From: Antedon mediterranea
Lineage: Eukaryota > Echinodermata > Crinoidea > Comatulida > Antedonidae
Assembly (NCBI RefSeq): GCF_964355755.1
Contig: NC_092670.1
Coordinates: forward strand, 15,561,201-15,625,200
Direction of reading: 5' to 3'
DNA: 64,000 nucleotides
The notes beneath the pieces are model-generated. The model searched no databases, was not told the origin of the DNA, and saw only the letters and a program-made list of their open reading frames with translations. Below, piece by piece: positions 36,633-49,500 of this stretch; the stretch's first letter is position 1, and every line of letters begins with the position of its first letter. Both the position numbers and the translations under genes were made by a program.

Positions 36633-37599
36633 TCACGCTTAATTTTCTGTGTGATGTTTGCGATGTAACTCAATGTTAAACAATAGGAAAGAAATCTTCT
36701 ATGAATACAGAGCTCTATACTGTGTTATTTTTAGCCATATTCTTCAGAGTTTATTTGTTAACTCTACAGCTAGCCAGACAAAACCAACACTTGGTTGCAG
36801 ATTCAGGATCTTTTTTAGCCCACATTTCCTGGCTCTAGGTCAAGTATTGTAATCCTTCATGAAGAACAATACAAAATAACAGTTTAGATTGAAGTTTTAA
36901 AACACTGAATGGCAACATTTGAAGTTTTGAATTTACAATACAACTGCCATGACAGACTTCATTGAAATTAAAGATATACTGTAAATATTAGTGACATTGT
37001 TTTACCACATGTAATTTGGTTAACATGACAATGACATCAAGGAGTGATGTCCGATTTGAATATTACACAAATTTCTCCACTTTTGTAAGTATACATTTAG
37101 CTAACATTCATTCAGTCAGAACATAGTTGTTTGTCATACTGTACATCACGGAATACTTTAATTTTATTTTGTCATTTATTCACTGATGAATCTGAATTTG
37201 GAGTAGAAAACAAGTTTTGTATTTTGTTTTTGGCTATAAAATAACCTGATAAATTCGCTGGGAAAAAATTCATTTCAAAGTTTTGTTTAAAATCATTTCT
37301 AATCATATCAAATAATTTTGCATTTGATTTTTGTTATACTGTACAATTTGGTGTAGCCGGTAAGTTGCTAAGATAGTTTTGTATGCTTTTTGCTATGCTA
37401 TGTACACAGGTTAAATTATTTCTTGAATGCATGAGGTGGTACTATAGTGTGGTACTTGGTTAGTTCCCCTTAAGTAGCTAAAATGTTCCCGAATGGTACT
37501 TAGATTTCCATATAATTAAAAATCTTACTGTATGTAATTAAAAATGAATGTTGTGTGAATGTTTTATTTTTCAGAAGTTCACTTAAAGTTGGTGCAGTC

Positions 37600-40500
37600 A
37601 TGAACTATGTTGGTCGCTTCTTCTCCAACGTCAAGTATATGTACAATGAGATCAATCCTGCTACGCTAACCGGCGCCATCGATGTGATCGTTGTTGAGCA
37701 GGAAGATGGAAACTACCGCTGTTCACCATTTCACGTCCGCTTCGGCAAGATGGGTGTGTTGCGTAGCAAGGAGAAAGTGGTAAGATTTTGTTATCAAATC
37801 GAAGGTGTTTTTGCCCCACTATTTATTTCAGTTTTTTTGGGAATTTATATTTGTCCTCAAGCTTAACAATAACAGGAAACTGAGAAAATTTGGATTAGGC
37901 CCTCCAGGAACCCACAGCACCCAGCACTGTAATGCCTACCAGATCAGCACACTGAGAGACAATCCCCTACTCTATGCGAATAATGTACCATGTTCTTTAA
38001 CATGCACTATGTAGAAAGGACCAACGACCCATCCAAAGGACGAGGCAATCAAAATAAGGCATCTTGCCAAAGGATGATAATTTTGTGCAAATTATTCCAA
38101 ACTAAACATGTACGCTGTATACAGTAATAGGGAGGTTTCGCAACCTTACGAATACGATAACGAAAACGGATACGTCATACATTTGTGAAACTTTTGAGCT
38201 GATCCCCATTTCATATTCGTAAAGCGTATTCGTGTTGACGAATATCATCAGTCATATTCGTAACTACAAAACGAGTATAGTTTTTGATCTATTTGCACAT
38301 TTTGCATTTGAATTAGGAATGATTCATGATTATAATATAATTATGGATTTATTGAAAGTAATTTACTAAAGTAATTTACTAAAATGCCAAGTCAATTTTA
38401 ATAAATAGCAGTTTTTAAAGTCCTCACTCGCTTTGATGTTACGCTAGGCCTAGGCAGCCAAGCACCAAGCAACACGTACCTGCGCTTTGCTCAAATTTAC
38501 CGCAGTCATATTTTGGACGCGCCTCAATATTTCGTTGCCATGCGAAACAGATTTTTTTATGGCTTACGAAAACGAATACGTGTGCGTGACGTATCTGTTT
38601 TCGTTGCGAAACCTCTCTATTAACAGCTCTTCTCCACAGGCAAGTGGGTTGACAGATTTTTTTTATTTTTTTTTTTATTTCAACAATATTTTATGAGGGT
38701 GGTCCATCCAGCATCAGCTGATCATTAGGGACCCTCAAACAATACAAACAGTAAATACAAAATAAACTAAGATATAAAAAATAAATATATATATAAATAT
38801 AAAAATACAGTATGCCTACAATGAAAGATGGATAAAAAGAAATAAAATCAGAGAGAGAGAAACAGGTGTTTTTTCAAAAGAGATTTAAAGGAGGAGAAAT
38901 TGTAAGAGTTACGAATGCTTAAAGGTAGAGAATTAAAGAAAGAAGAAGCATTGAATCTAAAAGAAAGTTTAAAGATTGCAAGGTAAGGACGAGGGATAAG
39001 AAGGACTGGTTCATTTAAAGACACCTTCCCTACAATTTGTGACGTTCTGTAAAAATAATACATATATATTACTTTAAAAACATTAATCCAGTTCATTCCT
39101 TGTCTTAAATGTACGTTTTATGGTAAATTAGGATAAAAAGTGAGAAACAATGCACTACCTCTCGTGGACGGTCTTTAGGCCTACCCTAGCTAGGCTTAGT
39201 TTTGTAGGCCTAGCTGGTAAACATCGGTAACGTACGAACATCGTACGCTAGCTATATACCTAGCCTGACGTTGTATAGTCGCTCCATTAATTATCTTTCT
39301 ATTTTTGCCAGACTCCGTTGATACAAATTGGGGAAAACCCGGTATTTTCGCTGAAAAGTTAGGAGGTTTCCATTTGTTTTGGCCTCACGATCGATCGAAA
39401 AGTGGGTGATTTACAGAAGAAAAACAGAAATATCAATCCGCGCGCAATGCATTTTGGGATTTATAGCGGGCCGCTATAATTATTAGAATCGACTTATTTT
39501 TCACATTTTTTACCATTTAAAGACGAAAAAAGTTATCGCAATAGGACCATATAGTATTATTTTTTCATTAAATATAGTTTGTGATCTTAAAATAGATCTA
39601 AAAAACGTAGGGAAGGTGTCTTTAATAATGAGATAAAAGACCAACATAATGGGATAAAGGACTGGTTCATTTAAACCAGACAGACTTGAGTTAAATAAAC
39701 CAGGTCCATATTTCAACTCAACGAAAAGTTCTGTCCATATACTCATCCATAAGACATTGATTATTAAAGATTAGTCATATTATTTTTAACAGTTTACAGT
39801 TTTAACAATACATTTGAACTTTCAGTGCAAAGGTCATTGAATCAATATTTATTGTTTTCTGCTATTCTTTCTTATCATGCAATAATATGATGATAAATTC
39901 TAAAATTAATATTTCAATGATAATGCAAATAAACTGAGTGATATGGTTGTGCTTGTATACATATAGTATGTTATGCAATCCACTGGTATACTGTATATGA
40001 GGCAATTCCTACTTAACTTTTGTCATGTTTATATTATTGTTCATACAATGTTCATTGAACCAGGATATACTGTAATACTGTAGCAGGGTTTATGATAAGG
40101 CAGAGGTACAAAGAATGTTGTGGATATTTTGGTTTTGGACTTCTTTTTTTATCAATCTGTGTGGTTCAGTAATTCAACTGGCAATCAATCAAGCTCTTTT
40201 TATCAATCTGTGTGGTTCAGTAATTCAACTGGCAATCAATCAAGCTCTTTTTATCAATCTCAAAACAATACACATAACATAAAAGGAGGAAACCCGAAGG
40301 GGCTTGTGATAGGAGGCCCACTATTAACTAGTTAATACGGCTTTACCACGTGGAAACACCGGTTCTCGTCAGATCACCGAAGTTAAGCAACGTTGGGCCT
40401 GGTTAGAGCTTGGATGGGAGACCATCTGGGAATAGCGGGTGCTGTATACGGAGCTGGGGTCCCATTAGGCATTTGAAATCAGCACTGCTGACTCTTATGG

Positions 40501-43500
40501 CAGCCTCTGCATCTAGTATCTGCCACAGACCTCTGGTCAAGGTGGGCACTGGACGAGAGAAGCCCTTGATCAATATCAGGACCAATCAAGGTGCTTTAAA
40601 CAGTCCTGGCTTTGTTTGTATCAAACCTGTTAGTGGCGGTAATTATCGCTGTTGGTTTCGATTGAATAAAATAAAATAAAAAATAAAAAATTTAAAATAA
40701 GATAATAAATAAATAGCCTGTATAGTATAGACAATTAGACCATGACATACCAGTATACAAAAACTGGTCTTCCCTATTTTCCCCCAAAGTTTCTTTATAA
40801 GAAAAACCCCTGGGTAGTAAAATACTGATGTTAGTATCCATGGTCAGATTAATTTTAAAGGGAGACTCTTTGAAGTGCTCAGCAATACCATTTTCTGAAT
40901 TCAAAGAAGTGAAATGGTAACGATCATGAAAACATCAATCAGATTAAAAAGCATACAAGAAGATGCATACATCTATCTGATAAAAACACTAAATGACCCT
41001 GTGACATAAGACCACCAGTATCACTTTCCCCATGTACTACAGTAACAGTCAATTTTTGTTTTATTTGTTTCATTGATGCACCATACATAAATGATTCTAT
41101 CTTATCAACATCCAACAACATTAAGATATGACGCATATCAAAATAAATCCATACAAAATCAATAATGAATGCTAATGATTGATCCTGCTGAGTTACACAA
41201 TCTAGATTGTTATCGCAACCATATCAACAACATATGGCTTTTGCCCAGTGATGTTGAAACAATACTTTACTTAACATTATCAAACTTTAACAGATTCTTT
41301 CTCACTGTTCTATTATGACAAATTGTAAATGTTCAATATGCTGTAGATTTTTGTGTAATCAGTATTTTTTTGTATTTATATATTTTTGACCATCTTGTTG
41401 TTCTTAAATAGTACAGTAAATGTCTTAACACATTTTAAAATATTTTATTTATAGATGAAGTACAAGACAGTACTATTTTCCATTTTAAGATTTTGGACAA
41501 AACCTTGCAAAGCTATGATAATTTTCAGTACAGTACTTAAAGTCGAGAAACGTTATGATTAAAATATTTAACTTAAACCTATGCAACGAAATTATTAATT
41601 TTACAATGCTTTATTCATTTTAATGATGTTTAATTGTTTAAATAGGTTGATATTGAAGTGAATGGTGAACCGGTAGATTTACAAATGAAACTTGGTGAGA
41701 ATGGAGAAGCATTTTTTGTTGAAGAAACCTCTAGTGAGGTACGTTTACAAACTGTCTAATAATATTTATTTTTTATTTGTTTACAGTTAACTCCTTCAAC
41801 AAACTGGTTAAATTATATTATTAAAGTATATCATTTTGTACTCTTTTATTTTTGAGTCATCATAAACACTGACAGTATCTATAAACTGTAATCTTCTATA
41901 TGAAAAATCATAAAGGTTATTGCAGTAAAAAATGTAGTTACTGCAGTAACTGCAGTGTAATAATTTTTGTATAATTTCTAATAAGAATAACGTTTTAAAC
42001 TATTATATATTTCTTGGCTTCTAGGAGTTTCTTCCTGCCAACTTGGCAACATCGCCAATTCCTATGTCAACTGGAGAATTAATGGAAAAGGGATTGAAAA
42101 AAATGTATACACAAACAAAGAAATTAAGTACAGCCAACAGTATATCTACAAAGAGTGGTGGTTCACTCGAAAACAAATCACAGACTACTTTAAGTATATC
42201 ACCTAAAAGTGAAGGTTCACCAAAGCGTATCACAGACTCACCAGTCCGCGATGACACCCATTTAAAAAGGCTTGCCGCTAGTATAAAAGAACCAGCGCCT
42301 ATGTCTTATGTTGCTGAAGAAGAGATTGAAAAACCGATACAAATTACGGTTGAAACGGACACGGGAGTGGATGGGTTGAATAAAACCGAGTCGAGGGTAA
42401 TATCCATGATTGCACTTCATCAAAATGAATTAAGCGGTTCGAGTTTAGAAGATGAACCAATTCCGCAAGTGAGAACTGAAAATAAAATTTCACCATTAGT
42501 TAAAGTACCGGACAATTCAAGCACGAAAAGTCGTGTTCGCAGGAAACGAAGAAAAAGTGCTAACGAACGGAAAGCCGCATTAGAAAGCTTTCAACGTCGT
42601 AATACCGGCACGTCAGAATCGAGCGTATCACGGCATTCAGATGATGAGATCTTTCAAATGGAGGATGTTTCTGACATTGAAACGCCACCATCTACGAGAA
42701 AAAACACAATTAGTAGCTATACAGAGTCAGATGATTGGTCAGCATTTCTTGAGGAACCTCTGAGGTCGGAATTTCACCCCTTTTCAGATAATGATGCGAC
42801 CCCAATTGTCAGGTAATGCTTAGCTTATTCCAAAATTTATTTTCTTCAAAAAGAAAGAGAAATATAAATATATTATAATTTATTTTTTAAATAAATTCCT
42901 TATAGTCCACACCAAACAAGGCCACCAAGTCCAAAGAGTGACACAGAAGCAGAACTTCAAAGAGATGTGCAGGGGGAGGAAGTAGACAAACTAGAATGGA
43001 ACTGGGGTCAACTACCTGAGGTATGTCAAATGGATATTGTATAAATAAATACATCCCTCCTATTAAAGGACATTTTCCTGTTAAACGAACAAGGGGAAAT
43101 GTTTTTGGGTCCCAAAGGGGTTCACATAATGTTCTACTTTTCTTGGACTTGGAATACAGTATATTAGACTAACTAGCCTTTAATTGGTGTAAACAACCAT
43201 CAATTATAAGTGCCTTCTGTACTGGCCATCACAACACCAAAACCCCAACATCATTTACGTTCTTTAATTGGAGTGAACCATTGACCCAACGAGTGGTGTG
43301 TTTCCTATAATGGGTGTATAGATTTCCTATGTCATGTGCTATACATGTGAGTCTTGTGATGTGTTTACAATTACAGCTTCCTTAATGTAATGCTAAGATA
43401 TTGACAAGCCCGGCTGTGACATTAATAGTTAATTAGTAATGAACTACTTTAGACAAAGGGTGAGGAAGTATGTCTTTGATAAAGTGATGTAATAAATTAA

Positions 43501-46500
43501 GATCAGATTCTCAACTCTGCTTCAGACAATAACATTTTTTTTATATCATGAATCTGATGCATGATAATAAGAAATATTTGATAATATTAATTTTTTTAAA
43601 TTGTCAATGACTCCACAAATGTCAGACATAACCTGTCTACACTGTCAAACTAGTTTGACAAAAAAGTGTGATTTAACCAAATATGGTAGTGATATGCCCA
43701 AGTGATGACATCATCTTGTCCATATATGGGCAAATCTCATTTTTTGTCACATAAAGTTTGATAGTGTAGACAGAGCTTAAAGCTATAGAGATATGTTGCT
43801 TTGTTTTGTCATTTTTATCTGTAGTTGAAACCATCTCTGGATAAACAATTTTATGAGGTATTAAAACAAAAATCTGGGTAAAAAATTCATTGAATGGTAA
43901 TAATATAATACAGTAATGTTTTTGTTGATACTGTGGGATTCATTTTGAATGAATGGAAGTGTTCTGAAAAACATATCCAGTACTTGTTCTCCGTCCCTCC
44001 TCCACAAGGCAAAGTTGCCTTACATTAAAATGATCATCAAATCAAATTGGTTTGTTCCCCACCCACCCCACCCTCAGTATAAATATAAACATTATTTGTA
44101 ATATATTATTATACTTACTACTCAGGTCAAACTTTGCAAAATGTCGATATTTTAAAAAAATGTTTGTGCATGAAGTGATAAATAAATACAGCCATACTAA
44201 AAAACACTTTGAATGTTCTACATGAATAGGTACATTACAATTCATCAACAACAGTTTATCATATTCCATTAAAAAAATACATTTTTGTAGTCATTAATTA
44301 TTCATACACTGTACCAACTGTTTCAGTGGGTAATCATGTACTACTAGTTTTAGTAGCTTTTGTGTAGATGATTTTAGCGGCCTTAATATTTGACCTATGA
44401 CCTATATAATGGGGTGAGGGAAATACCAGTCAAACCAAAATTTAACTTTCCTGAAACATTCAATAATAGGCAAGAGAGTATAAGTTTTTTTACATTTACA
44501 TTTTTTACAACCTTCATTTTGAGTGTTCAAGTTCAATATTGTTCATTAACAACATAGAGGGGGATGTTCATTTTTTGTGTTTATTATTTTTCTCAGTACG
44601 ATATATTTATATTTTTATTCATCAGTTCCATCAGTCAATAGTGCAGACCTGATCCTCCCATGATCATGGCAACATTTGTATTCATTATTAATTTGGGTCA
44701 ACATCTTGAATAATGGACTTTGATTAATACTTCTATTCTACTTTTCAACTATGTTGATGTTAACCATTAACATTTCCATCATCATTACACAGTGCTCGCA
44801 GAATCCACAGGGCAACCAAGTTCTATGATTTGGTTCACCTACCAATTTTTTGGTTACCATGGTACCTCGGGCAACTGATTTTATGAGCACTGCATTATCA
44901 TATAAACTAAAAATAGGTGTTACTCAATCCATATGCTTGCTTTCAAAACTTGAATGACTTAATTGAATGAATAAAAATAATATCAAGAAAATTAATACAT
45001 TTGGAAGATGATTAAAATATAATACACATAATTCAAGCTTGGTCCCTACTAGGATGCAACACAAGGTCATCGCAAGTAATTTGACCAATCACAAGCAATG
45101 ATTCATCCAAGCTGTCAATTGTCATTGGTCAACTCGCTTACGTAGCACAATCCTAGTGGAAACCAAGCTTTAGCATGATAAGAATTATGTTACTGTATTA
45201 TTTTTTTTCATAGATACTAAGGCAATGCATCTGTAATAAAAAAAAAAAATTACTGTAAGTTTTATGTTTTTAACCTTATTTATACATTTTTTTAGCAAAT
45301 TCCTGACCATGAAAAGGACGTAGAAAAGGGAGAGGAAACCCCGAGTACAAGTGGCGCCAGTTCCGAGAAGCGTGGGTCAAAGTGGAGCATAATGAACTTC
45401 ATGAGGAGTACTAAGAAAATAAGGCATAGCAAGACCATAGAAGAAGGGATCTACTTAGACGACCTGGACTCGGAAGGACTTGACCCAGAGATTGCTGCCC
45501 TCTATCTCAAGTAATTTGCATAATTTTTTTAATAATCTGCTTAATAACAAGATTAGGAAATTATCTTCTTTATTTTTAATACTGACCATTATCCTAAAAT
45601 GTTTTGATTTTGAACTTTTTTTGGCCACCATCCCACACCTTAATTTAAACATGTTTGGGTAAATTTACTTATACATTATTGTACTTTTGTTTGTGGGGAG
45701 TAAACAATACATAAACAAACAAATTATGAGTTCATGAGTTAAAAAACAACGTCCTAGTGTGAACCTAACCTTAGAATTTTAATCACTCTTTCTACTTACA
45801 GTGCAAATCCTTCAAACAGAATACGAACGATACAAGAGGTAAAGGATGACGATAAGTCGTCAGACCTCGGCAACTCCCTGCCTCAGTCACCTAGTTCTGT
45901 GGAAGGTCTACCAGTAGCTAGAGAGTATTCCCAGATGCCCATGGATGGTGTTGATATGTCTCTGTGTGGTTGGCCCAATGAGTCTGAAGAGATAGCACAA
46001 GGTGAGATTCATGGAAACAAAGCATAGTTGATCAAGTAAATTGGTTTTTAGTCTAAAGCTCTGTCTACACTATCAAACTAGTTTGACAAAAAAAGTGTGA
46101 TATGTCCATGTAAGGACACGATGACATCAATCACTACCATATGTGAACACATCAAACTAGTTTGATAAAGTAGAAGAGCTTAAGAGGGTATAAAGCTTTG
46201 GAATTTATTTCTGGCTGTTTCACTCTTTTCTTAAATGTTATTTGTATCTACAGCAACAAATATATTTTTTTCAGTAACTTTAGATTGTTATGTAATATTC
46301 ATACCTGTGTAACAGGGTAACAGGTATGCTTATACCCAAATACTTGAATGATTTATCTGCTGAATCTGACTTGAATCTGAGAAACCTTGTGGGACCCATT
46401 AAAGTAAAAGCTGGAATGATAAGTGACCATGCTATAAATAGATGAGTCACCTCATCCAAGTGGCGGGAAAATGGTCATGAATATTTAGTGTATAATGTTT

Positions 46501-49500
46501 CAGTATGGGTCAGTTCATAAATGGACAAGGGATTTTGTTAATTGATTTGCATTTTTAATAGTTTCTTTTTTTGTATAACCGAACTTTAAATTGATAATTA
46601 CATGTGTATGACTCGAGTTACAATACAATCGTTCTGTAAACTACGAAATAACGTTATGGTAAATGTATGTACCATCGGTTAAAAATTGTCATAGTACCCA
46701 ACTGGGAATGGATGACACTTACTAGTGCCTAGCCCAAAGTGAAGGTTTTCATCTCCTTCCGACTGGTTACTAGCTTCAATAAAAGAATTTAACTTTTCCA
46801 AACCAAGAACTGTCTCTGTGGATGATTTTATTGTGTTTGTGCCAGTGCTGCAGCTCCTGAAAATACTACGCGATAAAGCTACGACGCTAGTAGTACGAAC
46901 CTGTTACACCTGTACATTGAACATATCAAAATGGTCCTCTTATCCTGTTTATTTCCATTAACAAATTGAGTTTCAGTTTTGCTAGTGAGCCCTCTAGTGA
47001 CTGATTTATCCTCTTTGCACAATATATTGTGGACACAATGTGTTATGTCACTCAAATGAAATATATTGTAAGCTTTTAGATATTTTGGACTACCAAAATG
47101 TCATTTGGGCTAGTTACCGTACATCTAAATAGCCAAGTTTCTTGCGAGAAAACTAATTAACCAAAAATTTATTTTTCATTTCAGATGACTTTGTACAATC
47201 TATAATAAACTATGATGAATTCATAAAGAATCCAGCAATACTTGAAAACCCAAACCTTGTAGTGAGAATACGGGGCAAGTACTATCCCTGGGCAACGGCG
47301 GGACCGCTACTCATATCATACCTCGCATTCCAACGCCCTCTACCAGAGATGAAAATCGAAAGCATGATGAAGGAACAGCTCACAAAGGGTAAAGGAGGAC
47401 TTTCTTCGTGGTTTTCATGGCGACGAGGGTCAGAGCCACCACCAATGACAAAGAAAGTTAGTATCTGACATGATCTTTTTCCAATTCATTACACATTTAC
47501 AAGCACAAAATACCATAAAAAGATTTTTATTGACAGAATAGCAACATAATAAATTGTTTTCATTATTTTAGGTATTTGCTTTTTTGTAGGGAGTGGGCGG
47601 GGGGTCTAAAGTTAAATCATGTGTACCAAATATTCTCCCCTATTTTATAAAATCTCCTTTATCTGTATTTGGTGGGTAAGTGCATTAGTAAATAAATTAC
47701 TTGGATGTAAAGAAAGAAATGATTAGATTAATGGATTGTTTTTACTTGATACTTCTTCAGGTAACATCTTTTTATGTTCTAAATAATTATGTACTTTTAT
47801 TTCAGCTGGAGAATATAGATGAAACTATCAAAATAGAAGACAAAATTCCAGAAGAGAAACCAGAAGAAAAGTAAGAACAATGTCTATTAGCTATGCATCT
47901 ATCCACAAACCAATGCCTGACATACCTTGCACTCTTACAATAACAATATCACTCTCGCATTGTGATTGTTAACGTACTATGCTCATCTTTATGTTTGGCT
48001 ATAAGCGGCAGCCCTGTTAAAAAGTAGTTCATCATTTTACCTGTCAAAAGGTTGGTTGGTGGTGCGTGACCCAAGCACAAAATTAAACGCAACCACCCCA
48101 ACAACGCTCCCCACATCCCCTTGATCTGCTTCTAAAACACTTCAAATTCAAATTCTTTATTCATCTCGCATTGAGCAGTAGTAGTAGATAATAGTTGAAT
48201 TGGATTCTTCTGCTTTTCCAGTTAACAATAAAATGTCCAATACTTTTATAATGTGGGCAATAAAATCTATGTTTACTTTTCGTTAGATTACCGACTGAGT
48301 CTCCGGTACAAGAAGATCTGGAAGGAAGCAGTCAACACTCGTCATCCAGTGAATATTACAAGAAGTCTATACGACTGACACACGAGCAATTAGTAAGTTA
48401 TTCATTCAATTCTTTATTTCGAATAGTACATCCATATAACAAAACATACAAAAAATGAAAAAATTCAACCTTAAAATAATAACCTAAAATATTATTTTAA
48501 ACTAATGTTGGTGAATTTATACTGTATGGTGTAGGAGCTGGACTATTATAATTTTTTGGTTAATATGTAACGTTCTTTTGTTTTTCTATTTTAGTCGTGT
48601 TTGAATTTAAGGCCTGGACCAAATGAGATCACCTACTCTGTCACCACCAGATATCAAGGAACATGCCTATGCAAAAGTACGATTTACCTTTGGAAACATG
48701 ATAGTAAGATTGTGGTGTCTGATATCGATGGTACAATAACTAAGTAAGTTAATAGCAGTTAGGATAATTGCCTACCTATCCTGGGGTCCCAGGTTCAAAT
48801 CATTTCTGATGCAAATTTTCTTCTTCCAACTGGTGCAACCAATTTTTTTTATTGATATATTTTACCCTTGATGTATATTTTAATTGTTTAATTTCTGATT
48901 TTTTTTTTTTTTAAAGAATATGTCAATTGCTGCCTTTGTATTTTGATATGTCATTGTATTTTTTAAGATACTGAGATATAACTAAATATAAACTTATTAT
49001 TCTATTAGGATAGAGGTAAAATTTTCTTTTGGTAAATAGTACAAAAATTGATTTTGCCAGTAATATCCTTTCCTAACATAGTTTCTATGATAAATAAATC
49101 ATTATATACTGTTAATCCAACTATAATCATTTACTGTATCATTACTAAATTTTTACAGATCGGATGTTATAGGACAGATTCTACCAGTACTCGGCCGTGA
49201 TTGGACACATTCAGGAGTCGCCCATCTTTATAGTACCATCGCAGATAATGGTTACGATTTCCTCTTCTTGTCTTCGCGTGCCATTGGACAAGCTGGATAC
49301 ACAAAGGGCTACCTGAAAAGTGTTAATCAGAATAGTGTAGGTCTTCCTGATGGGCCTCTTCTACTTAATCCCAGTTCACTCATCTCTGCTTTCCATAAGT
49401 AAGTACTCGTGCTTAGTTTTAATTTGACCATGTAACCCCATAAACCTTATGCCCTACTGTTTAATTGATAATGTGATAGCTTCGGCAACTAAACCAATTA

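Noticed and set aside
36235-36679. Long open frames of 67-135 residues on both strands
   Set aside because: They arise from the 14-bp satellite, whose length shifts frame and contains no stop; the peptides are pure repeats.
40333-40449. Possible functional 5S rRNA gene
   Set aside because: Several conserved 5S positions are changed, no terminator T-run follows, and the sequence continues into a SINE body with a dispersed tail.
42021-42257. Minus-strand open frame opposite lipin exon 3
   Set aside because: Shadow of the lipin coding exon.
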